A model generated the notes under the pieces. The model worked only from the letters and a program-made list of their open reading frames with translations. It ran no database searches and was not told where the DNA came from. From an uncultured Lachnospiraceae bacterium (GTDB lineage Bacteria > Bacillota > Clostridia > Lachnospirales > Lachnospiraceae): a stretch of DNA of 13,684 nucleotides. The position numbers and the translations under genes were made by a program. The stretch covers positions 3,832-17,515 of the forward strand of contig CAJTPS010000039.1 of the NCBI GenBank assembly GCA_910578555.1, given 5' to 3'. Below, one piece after another: positions 1 to 6,470 of this stretch. Numbering within the stretch: the first letter of the stretch is position 1; every line of letters begins with the position of its first letter.

Positions 1-37
1 AATATAGGGAATTCCAAGAAAGAAGGTTGAGAAAAAA

Positions 38-104
38 ATACCTCAGAGTAAAATAAGATTACTGACTTGCAGGTTAGTGAAAATCTTATTGAACAGAGAG
101 GTAT
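38..104 (+). ncRNA. Candidate bridge-RNA guide loop upstream of the transposase
   Basis: The segment folds as a basal stem ATACCTC (38-44) with GAGGTAT (98-104), a symmetrical 7x7 internal loop (45-51 and 91-97), a 9-bp stem AATAAGATT (52-60) with AATCTTATT (82-90), a 3-nt bulge (79-81), a 6-bp stem ACTGAC (61-66) with GTTAGT (73-78, one G-U), and a 6-nt loop. Bridge RNAs of IS110 elements present their target and donor guides as the two sides of such an internal loop. The basal stem also covers the transposase ribosome site (96-101), so the fold could instead, or also, limit translation. The fold is seen; the guide role is inferred from family knowledge. Further loops would lie before the window. 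Confidence 0.5.
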
Positions 105-109
105 CTAAA

Positions 110-1360
110 ATGAATTGTAACACACAAAACGCAAAAATTGCATCCATAACCGAAAAAACTTTGATTGTTGGAATCGATGTGGGAAGTGAAACCCACTATG
201 CCAGGGCATTCGACTGGCGCAACTATGAATATACCAGAAAGCCACTGGAATTCAGTAACACAGAGGCAGGGTTCCAGACATTCAAAGCATGGATGGAGGA
301 TATGGCGGCGAAACACGGTAAAACTGCTGTAATACCGGGCATGGAGCCGACAGGGCATTACTGGTTTGCCCTGGGGAAATTCCTGCAGGACAGCGGGATG
401 AGACCTGTGCATGTGAATCCCCACCACGTGAAAAAATCAAAAGAACTGGATGACAACAACCCCAACAAAAATGACCGTAAAGACCCAAAGACGATCGCTG
501 CGCTTGTCAACGAGGGACGGTTCTCGTACCCTTACATACCAACCGGTATCTATGCAGAGATCAGGAGCCTGTCAAACCTGCGCTTCCAGACGCAGGAGGA
601 GCTCACGAGGATCAAGAACCGCCTGGCCAGATGGTTCGCCATCTACTTTCCTGAATATAAAGACGTTTATGGGGATTTGAAGGCGGTCAGCGGGAGGATG
701 GTGCTGAAGGAGGCGCCGCTGCCGGAGGACATCAGAAAACTGGGAGTGGAAGGTGTGAACCGGATATGGAGGGACGCAAAGCTCAGAGGCGCCGGAATGA
801 AGAGGGCAAGGACCCTGGTATCGGCAGCGGGGCACAGCGTAGGAAGTAAGGAAGCACCGGGAGCGGCAAGGATGGAACTGAAGAACCTGCTGAACGACAT
901 GGATGTATATACCTCAAGGCTGGAGGAGCTTCTCCTGAAAACAGAGGAAAAGCTGAAAGAAATCCCATATGTTGATAAACTGATGGGGATTAAGGGGATC
1001 GGCCTGGCAACAGTCAGCGGATTCATTGCGGAGGTGGGAGACATCGGACGTTTTGACAACCCAAAGCAGTTACAGAAGCTGGCGGGATATGCGATTGTGG
1101 CGAATGATTCCGGGAAGCATAACGGCGAAAGCCGGATCAGTTACAGGGGAAGGAAACGCCTGAGGTATGTGCTGTATGAAGCAGCGATATCATTGATCGG
1201 GAAAAATGCAGAGTTCAAGGCAATACATGAGTATTACCGGACACGCAAAGAAAACCCGTTAAAGAAGATGCAGTCTGTAGTAGCGGTAGCGTGTAAGGTT
1301 CTGAGAGTATTCTACACAATACTGACAGATCGTCGGAATCCTGATGCTGCTCTTTTCTAA
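110..1360 (+). CDS. IS110-family transposase (DEDD/serine recombinase)
   Basis: This 416-residue protein catalyses RNA-guided excision and integration of its own element. The N-terminal RuvC-like domain begins VGIDVGSETH and shows the family tetrad: D23, E79 (in GMEPTGHYW), D122 and D125 (in NDRKDP). The C-terminal Transposase_20 domain carries LMGIKGIGLATVSGF and then ANDSGKHNG, where S334 is the likely catalytic serine. ATG 110 is preferred to GTG 77 because AGAGAGG (95-101) sits 8 nt before it. The core domains look intact, so the enzyme may be active. The last residues (after FYTILT) do not resemble the usual IS110 tail and run into sequence that could already belong to the disrupted target gene; this is a judgement from memory of the family. 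Its frame overlaps the HD-GYP frame by 17 nt. Confidence 0.93.
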   Translation: MNCNTQNAKIASITEKTLIVGIDVGSETHYARAFDWRNYEYTRKPLEFSNTEAGFQTFKAWMEDMAAKHGKTAVIPGMEPTGHYWFALGKFLQDSGMRPVHVNPHHVKKSKELDDNNPNKNDRKDPKTIAALVNEGRFSYPYIPTGIYAEIRSLSNLRFQTQEELTRIKNRLARWFAIYFPEYKDVYGDLKAVSGRMVLKEAPLPEDIRKLGVEGVNRIWRDAKLRGAGMKRARTLVSAAGHSVGSKEAPGAARMELKNLLNDMDVYTSRLEELLLKTEEKLKEIPYVDKLMGIKGIGLATVSGFIAEVGDIGRFDNPKQLQKLAGYAIVANDSGKHNGESRISYRGRKRLRYVLYEAAISLIGKNAEFKAIHEYYRTRKENPLKKMQSVVAVACKVLRVFYTILTDRRNPDAALF

Positions 1361-2174
1361 CCATACGGCAATGCAGATTACGGTGGACAGCGGTAATGTA
1401 CGGGCAGCAGACAGTATATACGGACGAGGGCTGGCTCCTTTTATCGGGATTACCAGTGTTTCTGCCTTTGTTATGACGATTACGATTATCGTGCTGATTA
1501 TGCAGGGCAATAAGCGTTCTTTTTACCATGAAAAGGTTTCCCGTATGCAGTCGGGCATGATTACGTTCATGGCGGAGGTCGTGGAGAACAGGGACGATAA
1601 TACGGGCGGACACATCAGACGTACAGCGGCATATGTGGAGTGCATTGCAAAGGAGTTGAAAAGGCAGGGAAGATACAGTAATATTCTTACGGACAGATAT
1701 CTGAGCGATATGGTGGTTGCAGCGCCGCTTCACGACATCGGGAAAATACATATACCGGATGCAGTCCTGAACAAGCCGGGCAAGCTGACGGAAGAAGAAT
1801 TTGAGATAATGAAAACGCACACCACGGCAGGGGAGGAACTGCTTACTCACGCAAAGAAGGAACTTGGGGAATCGGGGTATCTGAATACGGCGGTGGAGAT
1901 GGCGGCGTATCATCATGAGTGGTGGAACGGAAAAGGTTATCCTTATGGCATCAGTGGGGAAGCAATACCGCTCTGCGCAAGGATTATGGCGGTGGCGGAC
2001 GTATTTGACGCACTGACTTCCAAGCGATGCTATAAAAGCGCCATGCCGCTTGAAAAGGCGTATGCAATCATCAGGGAGGAATCCGGCACGCACTTTGATC
2101 CGGCAGTTGTGGAAGCGTTTTTTGCTGTAACCGCAGACATGGAGGAACGGGAAGAACTAAATAAAATGATTTAA
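1344..2174 (+). CDS. HD-GYP cyclic-di-GMP phosphodiesterase, probably 5'-truncated by the IS
   Basis: The 276-residue product has one clear membrane helix (about residues 33-54, FIGITSVSAFVMTITIIVLI) and then a complete HD-GYP domain: GGHIRRTAAYV, catalytic H130-D131 in LHDIGK, the HTTAGEELL segment, HHEWWNGKGYP with G198-Y199-P200, and the conserved IPLCARIMAVADVFDAL block. HD-GYP enzymes hydrolyse cyclic di-GMP and normally have an N-terminal sensor region; here only one helix and a short stretch before it remain, and the frame begins inside the transposase gene. The frame is open back to 1326 (stop at 1323-1325). ATG 1344 has only a weak GGA before it, so expression may depend on reinitiation after the transposase. 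The simplest reading is a sensor gene broken by the insertion, leaving a catalytically plausible remnant. An original short protein is less likely. Confidence 0.85.
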   Translation: MLLFSNHTAMQITVDSGNVRAADSIYGRGLAPFIGITSVSAFVMTITIIVLIMQGNKRSFYHEKVSRMQSGMITFMAEVVENRDDNTGGHIRRTAAYVECIAKELKRQGRYSNILTDRYLSDMVVAAPLHDIGKIHIPDAVLNKPGKLTEEEFEIMKTHTTAGEELLTHAKKELGESGYLNTAVEMAAYHHEWWNGKGYPYGISGEAIPLCARIMAVADVFDALTSKRCYKSAMPLEKAYAIIREESGTHFDPAVVEAFFAVTADMEEREELNKMI

Positions 2175-2211
2175 TAGGTTTTATTTCATCAAAGAGCCAG
2201 ACGCTGAGACA

Positions 2212-2265
2212 CAGAGCCGATGAACGAGTGAATAATCACTGTTTATCGGCTCTGTTTTGCTTTTG
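2212..2265 (+). terminator. Rho-independent terminator after the HD-GYP gene
   Basis: A perfect 10-bp stem CAGAGCCGAT (2212-2221) with ATCGGCTCTG (2245-2254) encloses a second perfect 5-bp stem AGTGA/TCACT (2227-2231, 2236-2240). It is followed by TTTTGCTTTT on the plus strand. No T-run exists in the minus direction, so it serves the HD-GYP transcript. Confidence 0.88.
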
Positions 2266-2273
2266 TTATCGGA

Positions 2274-2603
2274 CTATTTGCGCATCAGTTCCAGCAGATA
2301 CCGGACTGCGGGGAGAAGTTCTTTAGCTTCTTCTTCGCTGCAATCGGAAAGCTCCATTGTGAGCTTCTGAAGGTTTGGTCGTTCATCTTCGTTTTCCGGG
2401 TAGAAAATCGTATTGGCTGACATTTTCAGGTATGTAACAATATTGTATAGGTTTTTGAATTTGGGGTTGCCGTTTCCTGATTCAATCTTGATAATTGCAT
2501 GATTGGACAATCCGACCGCTTCTGCCGGTTTTTCCTGTGATATTCCGCAGGTAGTACGGGCTTCACGGATTGCATCAGCAAGGTTTTTCTTAAATTCCTG
2601 CAC
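2274..2603 (-). CDS. Small XRE/Cro-type helix-turn-helix repressor
   Basis: A 109-residue DNA-binding protein. Residues about 6-62 form an HTH_3 domain (LADAIREARTTCGISQEKPAEAVGLSNHAIIKIESG), with the second helix reading SNHAIIKIESG. The tail, from about residue 70 (PENEDERPNLQKL...CSEEEAKELLPAVRYLLELM), is helical and acidic, a form common in short Firmicutes regulators, and may dimerise. The start is GTG at 2603, with AAAGGAG about 10 nt upstream; the ATG inside the same stretch is out of frame and stops at once. One oddity is EKPAEAVGLS where AELAGVS-type residues are usual. The 11-bp inverted repeat overlapping its start region suggests autoregulation. Targets and signal are unknown; the divergent micro-ORF at 2689 is the obvious partner. 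Confidence 0.85.
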   Translation of the reverse strand: MQEFKKNLADAIREARTTCGISQEKPAEAVGLSNHAIIKIESGNGNPKFKNLYNIVTYLKMSANTIFYPENEDERPNLQKLTMELSDCSEEEAKELLPAVRYLLELMRK

Positions 2604-2658
2604 TGTAATTCATCTCCTTTATAGACTACACTACATATCGTTTGATGTGAATTACAGT
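2602..2658. promoter_or_regulatory. Perfect 11-bp inverted repeat spanning the XRE control region
   Basis: ACTGTAATTCA (2602-2612) and its exact complement TGAATTACAGT (2648-2658) are separated by 35 nt. The first arm overlaps the XRE start codon and leader; the second is followed by another ACAGT (2661-2665). The spacing, about five helical turns centre to centre, fits two repressor dimers or a loop over the divergent promoters. It would make the XRE protein control itself and the 42-residue ORF; that link is inferred. Confidence 0.55.
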
Positions 2659-2688
2659 ACAGTGAATATTGAATATGAGGTTTAGTGA

Positions 2689-2817
2689 ATGAAGATAAGT
2701 AAAAAACGAAAAAGAATAAGGTTTGTTTCCAAGGAAATAAGGGGTTTTGCACCACAAGGGGTGAACCGCAGGGCACTTAAGGTCAGCTTCGAACCCTCTA
2801 GCGCATGCTCACTGTGA
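2689..2817 (+). CDS. Possible 42-residue basic small protein
   Basis: A short reading frame starts at ATG 2689, 8 nt after a TGAGG ribosome site (2676-2680), and ends with TGA just before a strong terminator. The product starts MKISKKRKRIRFVSKEIRG, so its first half is very basic with no membrane helix; the second half contains a proline, two adjacent serines and one cysteine and ends SACSL. I do not recognise it. Support comes from its signals (ribosome site, following terminator, divergent repressor with a shared inverted repeat), not from homology. A weak promoter may be TTGATG (2642-2647) with AATATT (2665-2670). It could be a toxin-like or signalling peptide, a remnant of a longer gene, or chance. 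Confidence 0.4.
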   Translation: MKISKKRKRIRFVSKEIRGFAPQGVNRRALKVSFEPSSACSL

Positions 2818-2820
2818 AGA

Positions 2821-2853
2821 CAGGAATGCTTATGACAGGCATTCCTGTTTTTT
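2821..2853 (+). terminator. Rho-independent terminator
   Basis: A 9-bp perfect stem CAGGAATGC (2821-2829) with GCATTCCTG (2839-2847) is followed by six T. It lies 4 nt after the stop of the 42-residue ORF and isolates the GntR operon downstream. Confidence 0.88.
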
Positions 2854-2925
2854 CATGTTATAGGTATCTTTTCGTCTTTTTTTGTGCCTGCATGAAAAAT
2901 CTGTAAGAAATTCCATAAAACTATA

Positions 2926-2953
2926 TTGACAAACTGCATATACTGTATATAAT
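2926..2953 (+). promoter_or_regulatory. Sigma-A promoter of the GntR-ABC operon
   Basis: A perfect -35 box TTGACA (2926-2931) and perfect -10 box TATAAT (2948-2953) are separated by 16 nt. The -10 lies inside the dyad described in the next entry, so a bound repressor would block it. The leader to the GntR start is about 63 nt. Confidence 0.85.
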
Positions 2954-2973
2954 GATATATAAACAGTATATAC
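2936..2973. promoter_or_regulatory. GntR operator dyad over the -10 box
   Basis: GCATATACTGT (2936-2946) and ACAGTATATAC (2963-2973) are inverted repeats matching at 10 of 11 positions around a 16-nt AT-rich centre. YtrA-type GntR proteins usually repress their own operon from such dyads, so this is the likely binding site of the protein encoded at 3024. The dyad is seen; the binding is inferred. Confidence 0.72.
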
Positions 2974-3023
2974 TTTTAACCGTGGCGGACTGTGACGACA
3001 GGACGCTGCGAGGAGGTTGACCA

Positions 3024-3401
3024 ATGAGAATTATCATATCTAATCAGTCCGAACTGCCCATTTATGCGCAGATCAGGGAGCAGTTGAAGGAACAGATCTT
3101 AAACGGACAGATTCCGGAGGGAAGCACGCTGCCGTCCATCAGACAGCTTGCGAAGGAGATCGGCGTCAGCGTGATCACCACCACCAGAGCCTACAGTGAT
3201 CTGGAGGCGGAAGGATTCATTGCCACTATGCAGGGTAAGGGAAGTGTGGTGCTTTCTAAAGACAACAGCATGTTACAGGAACAGTATCTGCTGCGGATCG
3301 AGGAAGGGCTGACGACTGCCATAGAGACGGCGCGGGTGATGGGGATGCCGGATCATGAACTTACAGGGATATTTCAGAACTTGTTATGTGAAAAGGAATA
3401 A
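3024..3401 (+). CDS. GntR-family transcriptional regulator, YtrA subfamily
   Basis: A 125-residue repressor with a winged helix at about residues 8-78: LPIYAQIREQLKEQILNGQIPEGSTLPSIRQLAKE, recognition helix VSVITTTRAYSDLE, and wing GFIATMQGKGSVV. A short helical tail (residues 85-125) replaces the large effector domain of other GntR groups, the mark of the YtrA subfamily, whose members sit first in operons with ABC transporters. ATG 3024 has AGGAGG (3011-3016) 7 nt upstream. It is transcribed from the TTGACA/TATAAT promoter, whose -10 is covered by a dyad, so it probably represses its own operon until a signal such as an antimicrobial or cell-envelope stress relieves it. The true inducer cannot be read from the sequence. 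Confidence 0.92.
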   Translation: MRIIISNQSELPIYAQIREQLKEQILNGQIPEGSTLPSIRQLAKEIGVSVITTTRAYSDLEAEGFIATMQGKGSVVLSKDNSMLQEQYLLRIEEGLTTAIETARVMGMPDHELTGIFQNLLCEKE

Positions 3402-3520
3402 TAGCTGCTGGGAGAGAACGTACCGGAAGCGGTTAAAAGCCGACATAGATTTATCCTTGTCACCGGAATGGAACAAACAATATAGAATAGCGCGATATAT
3501 GGAAAGGAATGAGCGAGAGC

Positions 3521-4399
3521 ATGGAATTGTTAGAAGTGCGTAAGGTATCGAAGCATTACAAGAATTTTAGTTTGGAAGATATAGATTTCGTCCTGCCGAA
3601 GGGATATATCATGGGCTACGTGGGACAGAACGGTGCCGGGAAGAGCACGACGCTGAATCTGATCACGAACCTGTGCAAATGTTCGGAAGGGGAGATCTAT
3701 GTGGACGGCGTTACCTGCAGTAAAGACGCGGTCCGTTACAAGGAGTGCATCGGTTATATCGGAGAGGAATTTTATTATCCGGACAACTTTACGGTGCGGA
3801 GTATCAGAGGGATACTGCAGAACTTCTATTCGAGTTTTTCCGTGGAGAAATTTGATGGAATGCTGCGGGAGTGGAAGCTGTCGGAGAAGATGAAGGTCAA
3901 AGACTTCTCACGTGGTATGAAGGTGAAGCTGATGTTTGCGTCAGTGCTGGCGAGAGATACGAAGCTGCTGGTGCTGGATGAGGCGACTAACGGACTGGAC
4001 CCCGTCGTGCGGCTGGATGTGTTGAAGCTGCTGCAGGAGTATATTGCGGACGGTGAGCGGAGCGTGATTTTTTCTACGCATATTCTGAGTGACTTAGAGC
4101 AGATTGCAGACTATATATACTTTATTCACGAGGGCAGGAAGATACTCTATGACTCGAAGGATGAGATGCTTGAGAATTACCTTCTGGTAAAAGGAGAACG
4201 GCGCGCGCTTTCCGGGCAGCTTGAGCGGGAACTGATCGGAATCATTGATAACGCATACGGTTTTGAGGCCGTTCTACCGAGCGATCGGGCAGATCTACTG
4301 ACCAATGCGTTCCAGTTTGAGAAGCCGACGATTGATGAGATTGTGATTCATTATATCAAACAGATAGAAACGGAAAGGAAGGGGCATAGGGTGTTATGA
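3521..4399 (+). CDS. ABC transporter ATP-binding protein (YtrB/BcrA-like)
   Basis: A 292-residue ATPase that would power the membrane protein encoded next. It shows Walker A GQNGAGKST (35-43), a signature in the variant form FSRGMKVKL (129-137), Walker B LLVLDE (149-154) followed by ATNGLD, and the switch histidine H187 in STH. The C-terminal 80 residues are the usual extension of exporter ATPases of this type. Two starts are possible: ATG 3509 has AAAGGA almost touching it, while ATG 3521 lies 12 nt after that site and fits the family N-terminus (MELLEVRKVSKHYK), so 3521 is preferred. The gene follows the GntR gene after about 120 nt and overlaps the permease start by 4 nt (ATGA), so the two are translationally coupled. 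Substrate is unknown; drug or lipid export is typical. Confidence 0.93.
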   Translation: MELLEVRKVSKHYKNFSLEDIDFVLPKGYIMGYVGQNGAGKSTTLNLITNLCKCSEGEIYVDGVTCSKDAVRYKECIGYIGEEFYYPDNFTVRSIRGILQNFYSSFSVEKFDGMLREWKLSEKMKVKDFSRGMKVKLMFASVLARDTKLLVLDEATNGLDPVVRLDVLKLLQEYIADGERSVIFSTHILSDLEQIADYIYFIHEGRKILYDSKDEMLENYLLVKGERRALSGQLERELIGIIDNAYGFEAVLPSDRADLLTNAFQFEKPTIDEIVIHYIKQIETERKGHRVL

Positions 4400-5076
4400 G
4401 GGCGATACAGTTTATGAAGATAGATTTTATCAAGACAAAGCAGCAGGTTCTGTGGATGATGCTGGTGATACCGGCAGTTCTTTTGCTTATGCTGCGGGAG
4501 ATTAAAGGTGAGATGGCGCTGATCGTATTCTGTTATGCGCTGTTTATGGCGCTTGTATTCAGCACAGCGCCGTTCGGTATGTGTCAGCACAGGGAAACAG
4601 GATTTCTGCTGCTGCTGCCTGCTTCTGCGCGGGACCGTGTGCACGGCAGGTTTCTGTACGGTCTTTCTTATATGGGAATAGCGGTGTTGTTGGGCAGTGC
4701 CGGCATGTATTTGAGCGAAGTGATTACCGGCGTCTGTATTGAGCGCGATGTTAAGGTATGTTTCTGCATGGTTGCTTTTTCAGTTTGCATGGTATTTATG
4801 ATAGTAGAGTATGTGTTCCTGTATCTGTTCGGAGAACAGCAGAGCCAGAATATGCTGAGTCTGGTCAGAATGATACCGGGGTTCGTGTTCTTCTTCGGGT
4901 CCATGGGACTGATTGGCGGGGTGCAGAAAGAGCCGCAGCTGCTGGCAGAAGTCATGGAGTATATCGACGGTCATCTTATACTGATCGGCTGGTGCAGCAT
5001 GGCAGTATCGTTCATATTGTTTACAGGTGCAGCTTCGCTGTGTGCGGCAGTGACGAAGAAGAAGGATTTCGGATAA
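4396..5076 (+). CDS. ABC-2 type membrane permease
   Basis: A 226-residue integral membrane protein with about six hydrophobic helices: roughly residues 18-33, 40-58, 89-108, 120-145, 157-175 and 194-217. The N-terminus starts with a short amphipathic stretch (MRAIQFMKIDFIKTKQQ) typical of ABC-2 permeases partnering YtrB/BcrA-like ATPases, and the tail KKKDFG is positively charged and cytoplasmic. It has no ATPase motifs of its own. Its start overlaps the ATPase stop in an ATGA junction, so subunits are made together. With the GntR gene this forms a three-gene export operon ended by the hairpin at 5107. Family is clear from layout and topology; sequence similarity to named transporters is low by eye, so no substrate is proposed. 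Confidence 0.87.
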   Translation: MRAIQFMKIDFIKTKQQVLWMMLVIPAVLLLMLREIKGEMALIVFCYALFMALVFSTAPFGMCQHRETGFLLLLPASARDRVHGRFLYGLSYMGIAVLLGSAGMYLSEVITGVCIERDVKVCFCMVAFSVCMVFMIVEYVFLYLFGEQQSQNMLSLVRMIPGFVFFFGSMGLIGGVQKEPQLLAEVMEYIDGHLILIGWCSMAVSFILFTGAASLCAAVTKKKDFG

Positions 5077-5106
5077 GAGGCGGAGCGGTTAGATAGAAAT
5101 TGCGGG

Positions 5107-5145
5107 CGGTCAAAAATTTTTCACAATGTGAAACTTTTTTGACCG
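5107..5145. terminator. Putative bidirectional hairpin terminator after the ABC operon
   Basis: An outer stem CGGTCAAAAA (5107-5116) pairs with TTTTTGACCG (5136-5145), and an inner stem TTTCACA (5119-5125) pairs with TGTGAAA (5127-5133). Read on the plus strand, the inner hairpin is followed by C and six T; read on the minus strand by a run containing TTTTT. It lies 30 nt after the permease stop. The stem is AT-rich, so termination strength is uncertain. Confidence 0.5.
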
Positions 5146-5274
5146 TTCATTCGTATTACTGATAGAGATGTGATAAGATGTCCATAATGACTATAGTTAA
5201 CGATATTAAAAATTTCGTTTTCGGTTCTGCAAAAGCTTCCATATATGGCTTGGGCAGGAGACGAAAACAGAAAA

Positions 5275-5302
5275 TTGTTATATCGTTTACTATAAGTATA
5301 AT
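5275..5302 (+). promoter_or_regulatory. Possible promoter just before the sigma-factor gene
   Basis: TTGTTA (5275-5280) and a perfect TATAAT (5297-5302) lie 16 nt apart. Transcription would start only about 10 nt before ATG 5319, leaving out the AAGGA site at 5303-5307, so either the mRNA is nearly leaderless or a promoter further upstream is used. The stretch 5150-5318 has no other feature I can support. Confidence 0.4.
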
Positions 5303-5318
5303 AAGGAACTACGGTGAG

Positions 5319-5822
5319 ATGGAGCATAAGTTTGAGAAAGAGCAAAGGTGGGAGGATCTGGCAGGGGAATATCAGACGATGCTGTATCGGATTGCTTTTT
5401 CTAATATGAAGAATCGGGCGGACGCAGAGGATGTGGTACAGGAAGCATTTCTGCGTTATATGAAGGATGAGAAACCGATTCAGAACAAAGAGCATGAGAA
5501 AGCGTGGCTGATACGGACGACCATTCATATCTGCATGGATATCTTAAAGAGCAGCTGGCATCGAAAGACGGTGGCACTCGATGAGGCGTCAGCAGCGCAG
5601 GCAAAGAACGTCTGGCTGCCTTATCAGTCCAAAGACGACAGCACGCTGGAGGCGGTATTGCAGCTGCCGGTACATTATCGCAATCCCATCTGGCTCTTCT
5701 ATTATGAAGATTACTCCATACAGGAGATCGCAGTGGTCTTGAATGAGAAGGAAGGAACTGTTAAGACAAGGCTCAGGCGCGGCAGGGAGGAGATCAGGAA
5801 GATCCTCTGCCGGAATTGTTAA
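5319..5822 (+). CDS. ECF-like RNA polymerase sigma factor
   Basis: A 167-residue sigma-70 family protein with only regions 2 and 4. Region 2 spans about residues 8-75 (YQTMLYRIAFSNMKNRADAE, then DVVQEAFLRYM, AWLIRTTIHICMDILKS); region 4 spans about 108-162 (PVHYRNPIWLFYYEDYSIQE, IAVVLNEKEGTVKTRLRRGRE). It would redirect polymerase to a small set of promoters. The frame stays open to ATG 5178, but the added 47 residues have no sigma features; ATG 5319 matches the family start and follows AAGGA by 11 nt. It is the first gene of a same-strand cluster. Most ECF factors are held by a membrane anti-sigma factor encoded next; here the following proteins have no membrane helix. Region 4 lacks extra domains, so a group ECF type cannot be assigned. 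Confidence 0.9.
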   Translation: MEHKFEKEQRWEDLAGEYQTMLYRIAFSNMKNRADAEDVVQEAFLRYMKDEKPIQNKEHEKAWLIRTTIHICMDILKSSWHRKTVALDEASAAQAKNVWLPYQSKDDSTLEAVLQLPVHYRNPIWLFYYEDYSIQEIAVVLNEKEGTVKTRLRRGREEIRKILCRNC

Positions 5823-5855
5823 TGATACTGTAAGGGTTTGGAGGCTGTAGAATAT

Positions 5856-6386
5856 ATGAGTATACAGGAAGTAGGACACAAAGCTAAGGAGAGCATTCGG
5901 GAGTATCCGCATAAGAGCATACAGAAGCATACGGAGGGCTTTCAGGAGAGCCTGATGCAGAATCTCAAAAACCGGGAGCAGGAAGGCATGCCTTCGGAGT
6001 CTGTAAAGGCCAAAAGAGAGTGCACGTGCGCTGAGACTGTGTCTGTAAGCGGTAAAGAACAGACGGTGGAAACGCGGACGGAAAGCAGGGTGAATGTCGG
6101 TGTAACAGGAAATGCGGCGAGAATCCGTATAAGCGGGCTGATGAACCAGGAAGCGGTGCAGACCGTGGAGGTGAGGCATATGAGCTATGAGGAAAGTGAT
6201 AATATAGAGATAGCGGTAACGGAAGGTTATACGCTGAAAGGTAAGCGGGAGGGGAATCAGGTGTACGTGGAGGCAAAATACGAGGACGGCAGACTGGAAG
6301 CCTATCGCGTAGACCCGGCCAAAGTGCAGGAACAGACAAGGCAAAGAATCGAGCAGTTCGCGCTGGAGACGGCGGAGAGCATATAG
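5856..6386 (+). CDS. Unrecognised soluble protein downstream of the sigma factor
   Basis: A 176-residue protein of unknown function with no signal peptide and no membrane helix. Residues 1-60 are predicted helical and rich in Lys, Glu and Gln (HKAKESIREYPHKSIQKHTE, FQESLMQNLKN). Residues 65-150 alternate in a beta-like manner (ETVSVSGKEQTVETRT, VNVGVTGNAARIRISG, IEIAVTEGYTLKGK, NQVYVEAKYEDGRLEAYRV), and the last 25 residues return to helix. ATG 5856 is chosen over TTG 5838 because GGAGG (5840-5844) lies 11 nt upstream. It follows the sigma-factor stop after 33 nt and is probably co-transcribed. By position it could be a soluble anti-sigma factor or a target of the sigma factor, but nothing in the sequence proves either. 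Confidence 0.75.
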   Translation: MSIQEVGHKAKESIREYPHKSIQKHTEGFQESLMQNLKNREQEGMPSESVKAKRECTCAETVSVSGKEQTVETRTESRVNVGVTGNAARIRISGLMNQEAVQTVEVRHMSYEESDNIEIAVTEGYTLKGKREGNQVYVEAKYEDGRLEAYRVDPAKVQEQTRQRIEQFALETAESI

Positions 6387-6470
6387 AGACAGGAGTGCTG
6401 TTCATCTGCGAAGCGTATTTCACAATCGATGCAGCATAATATAAGATCAGGAAAGGGGAAGGGCATTAAT

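Larger units (their letters stand above)
1..1360 (+). mobile_element. IS110-family insertion sequence (ends not resolved)
   Basis: The element is identified by its DEDD transposase and by a structured non-coding segment directly upstream of it, the layout of the IS110 group, in which a left-end non-coding RNA guides recombination. The left end may lie before the window. The right end is near the transposase stop: the HD-GYP coding frame that follows is open from 1326, so the junction probably lies somewhere between about 1310 and 1375. IS110 elements usually lack terminal inverted repeats and leave little target duplication, and none can be seen here, so the boundaries given are those of the window and of the transposase gene. 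Confidence 0.8.

Noticed and set aside
1215..2093. Long open frame on the minus strand (292 codons) opposite the HD-GYP gene
   Set aside because: It crosses two real coding regions, has no recognisable domain, is rich in His, Cys and Arg as expected for an antisense reading, and lacks a ribosome site.
2785..2805. tRNA T-arm-like motif TTCGAACCC
   Set aside because: Neither strand gives the 5-bp T stem, anticodon arm or acceptor stem around it, so it is not a tRNA or a tRNA fragment that I can support.
3355..3543. Open frame between the GntR and ABC ATPase genes
   Set aside because: It overlaps both genes in another frame, has no ribosome site and no recognisable sequence.
5119..5133. Rex-type operator at TTTCACAATGTGAAA
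   Set aside because: Rex sites read TTGTGAA then TTCACAA; here the half sites are in the opposite order, and the dyad is part of a longer terminator-like hairpin.
5178..5318. 47-residue N-terminal extension of the sigma factor from ATG 5178
   Set aside because: The extension has no sigma features and crosses a good TATAAT box; ATG 5319 fits the family start.
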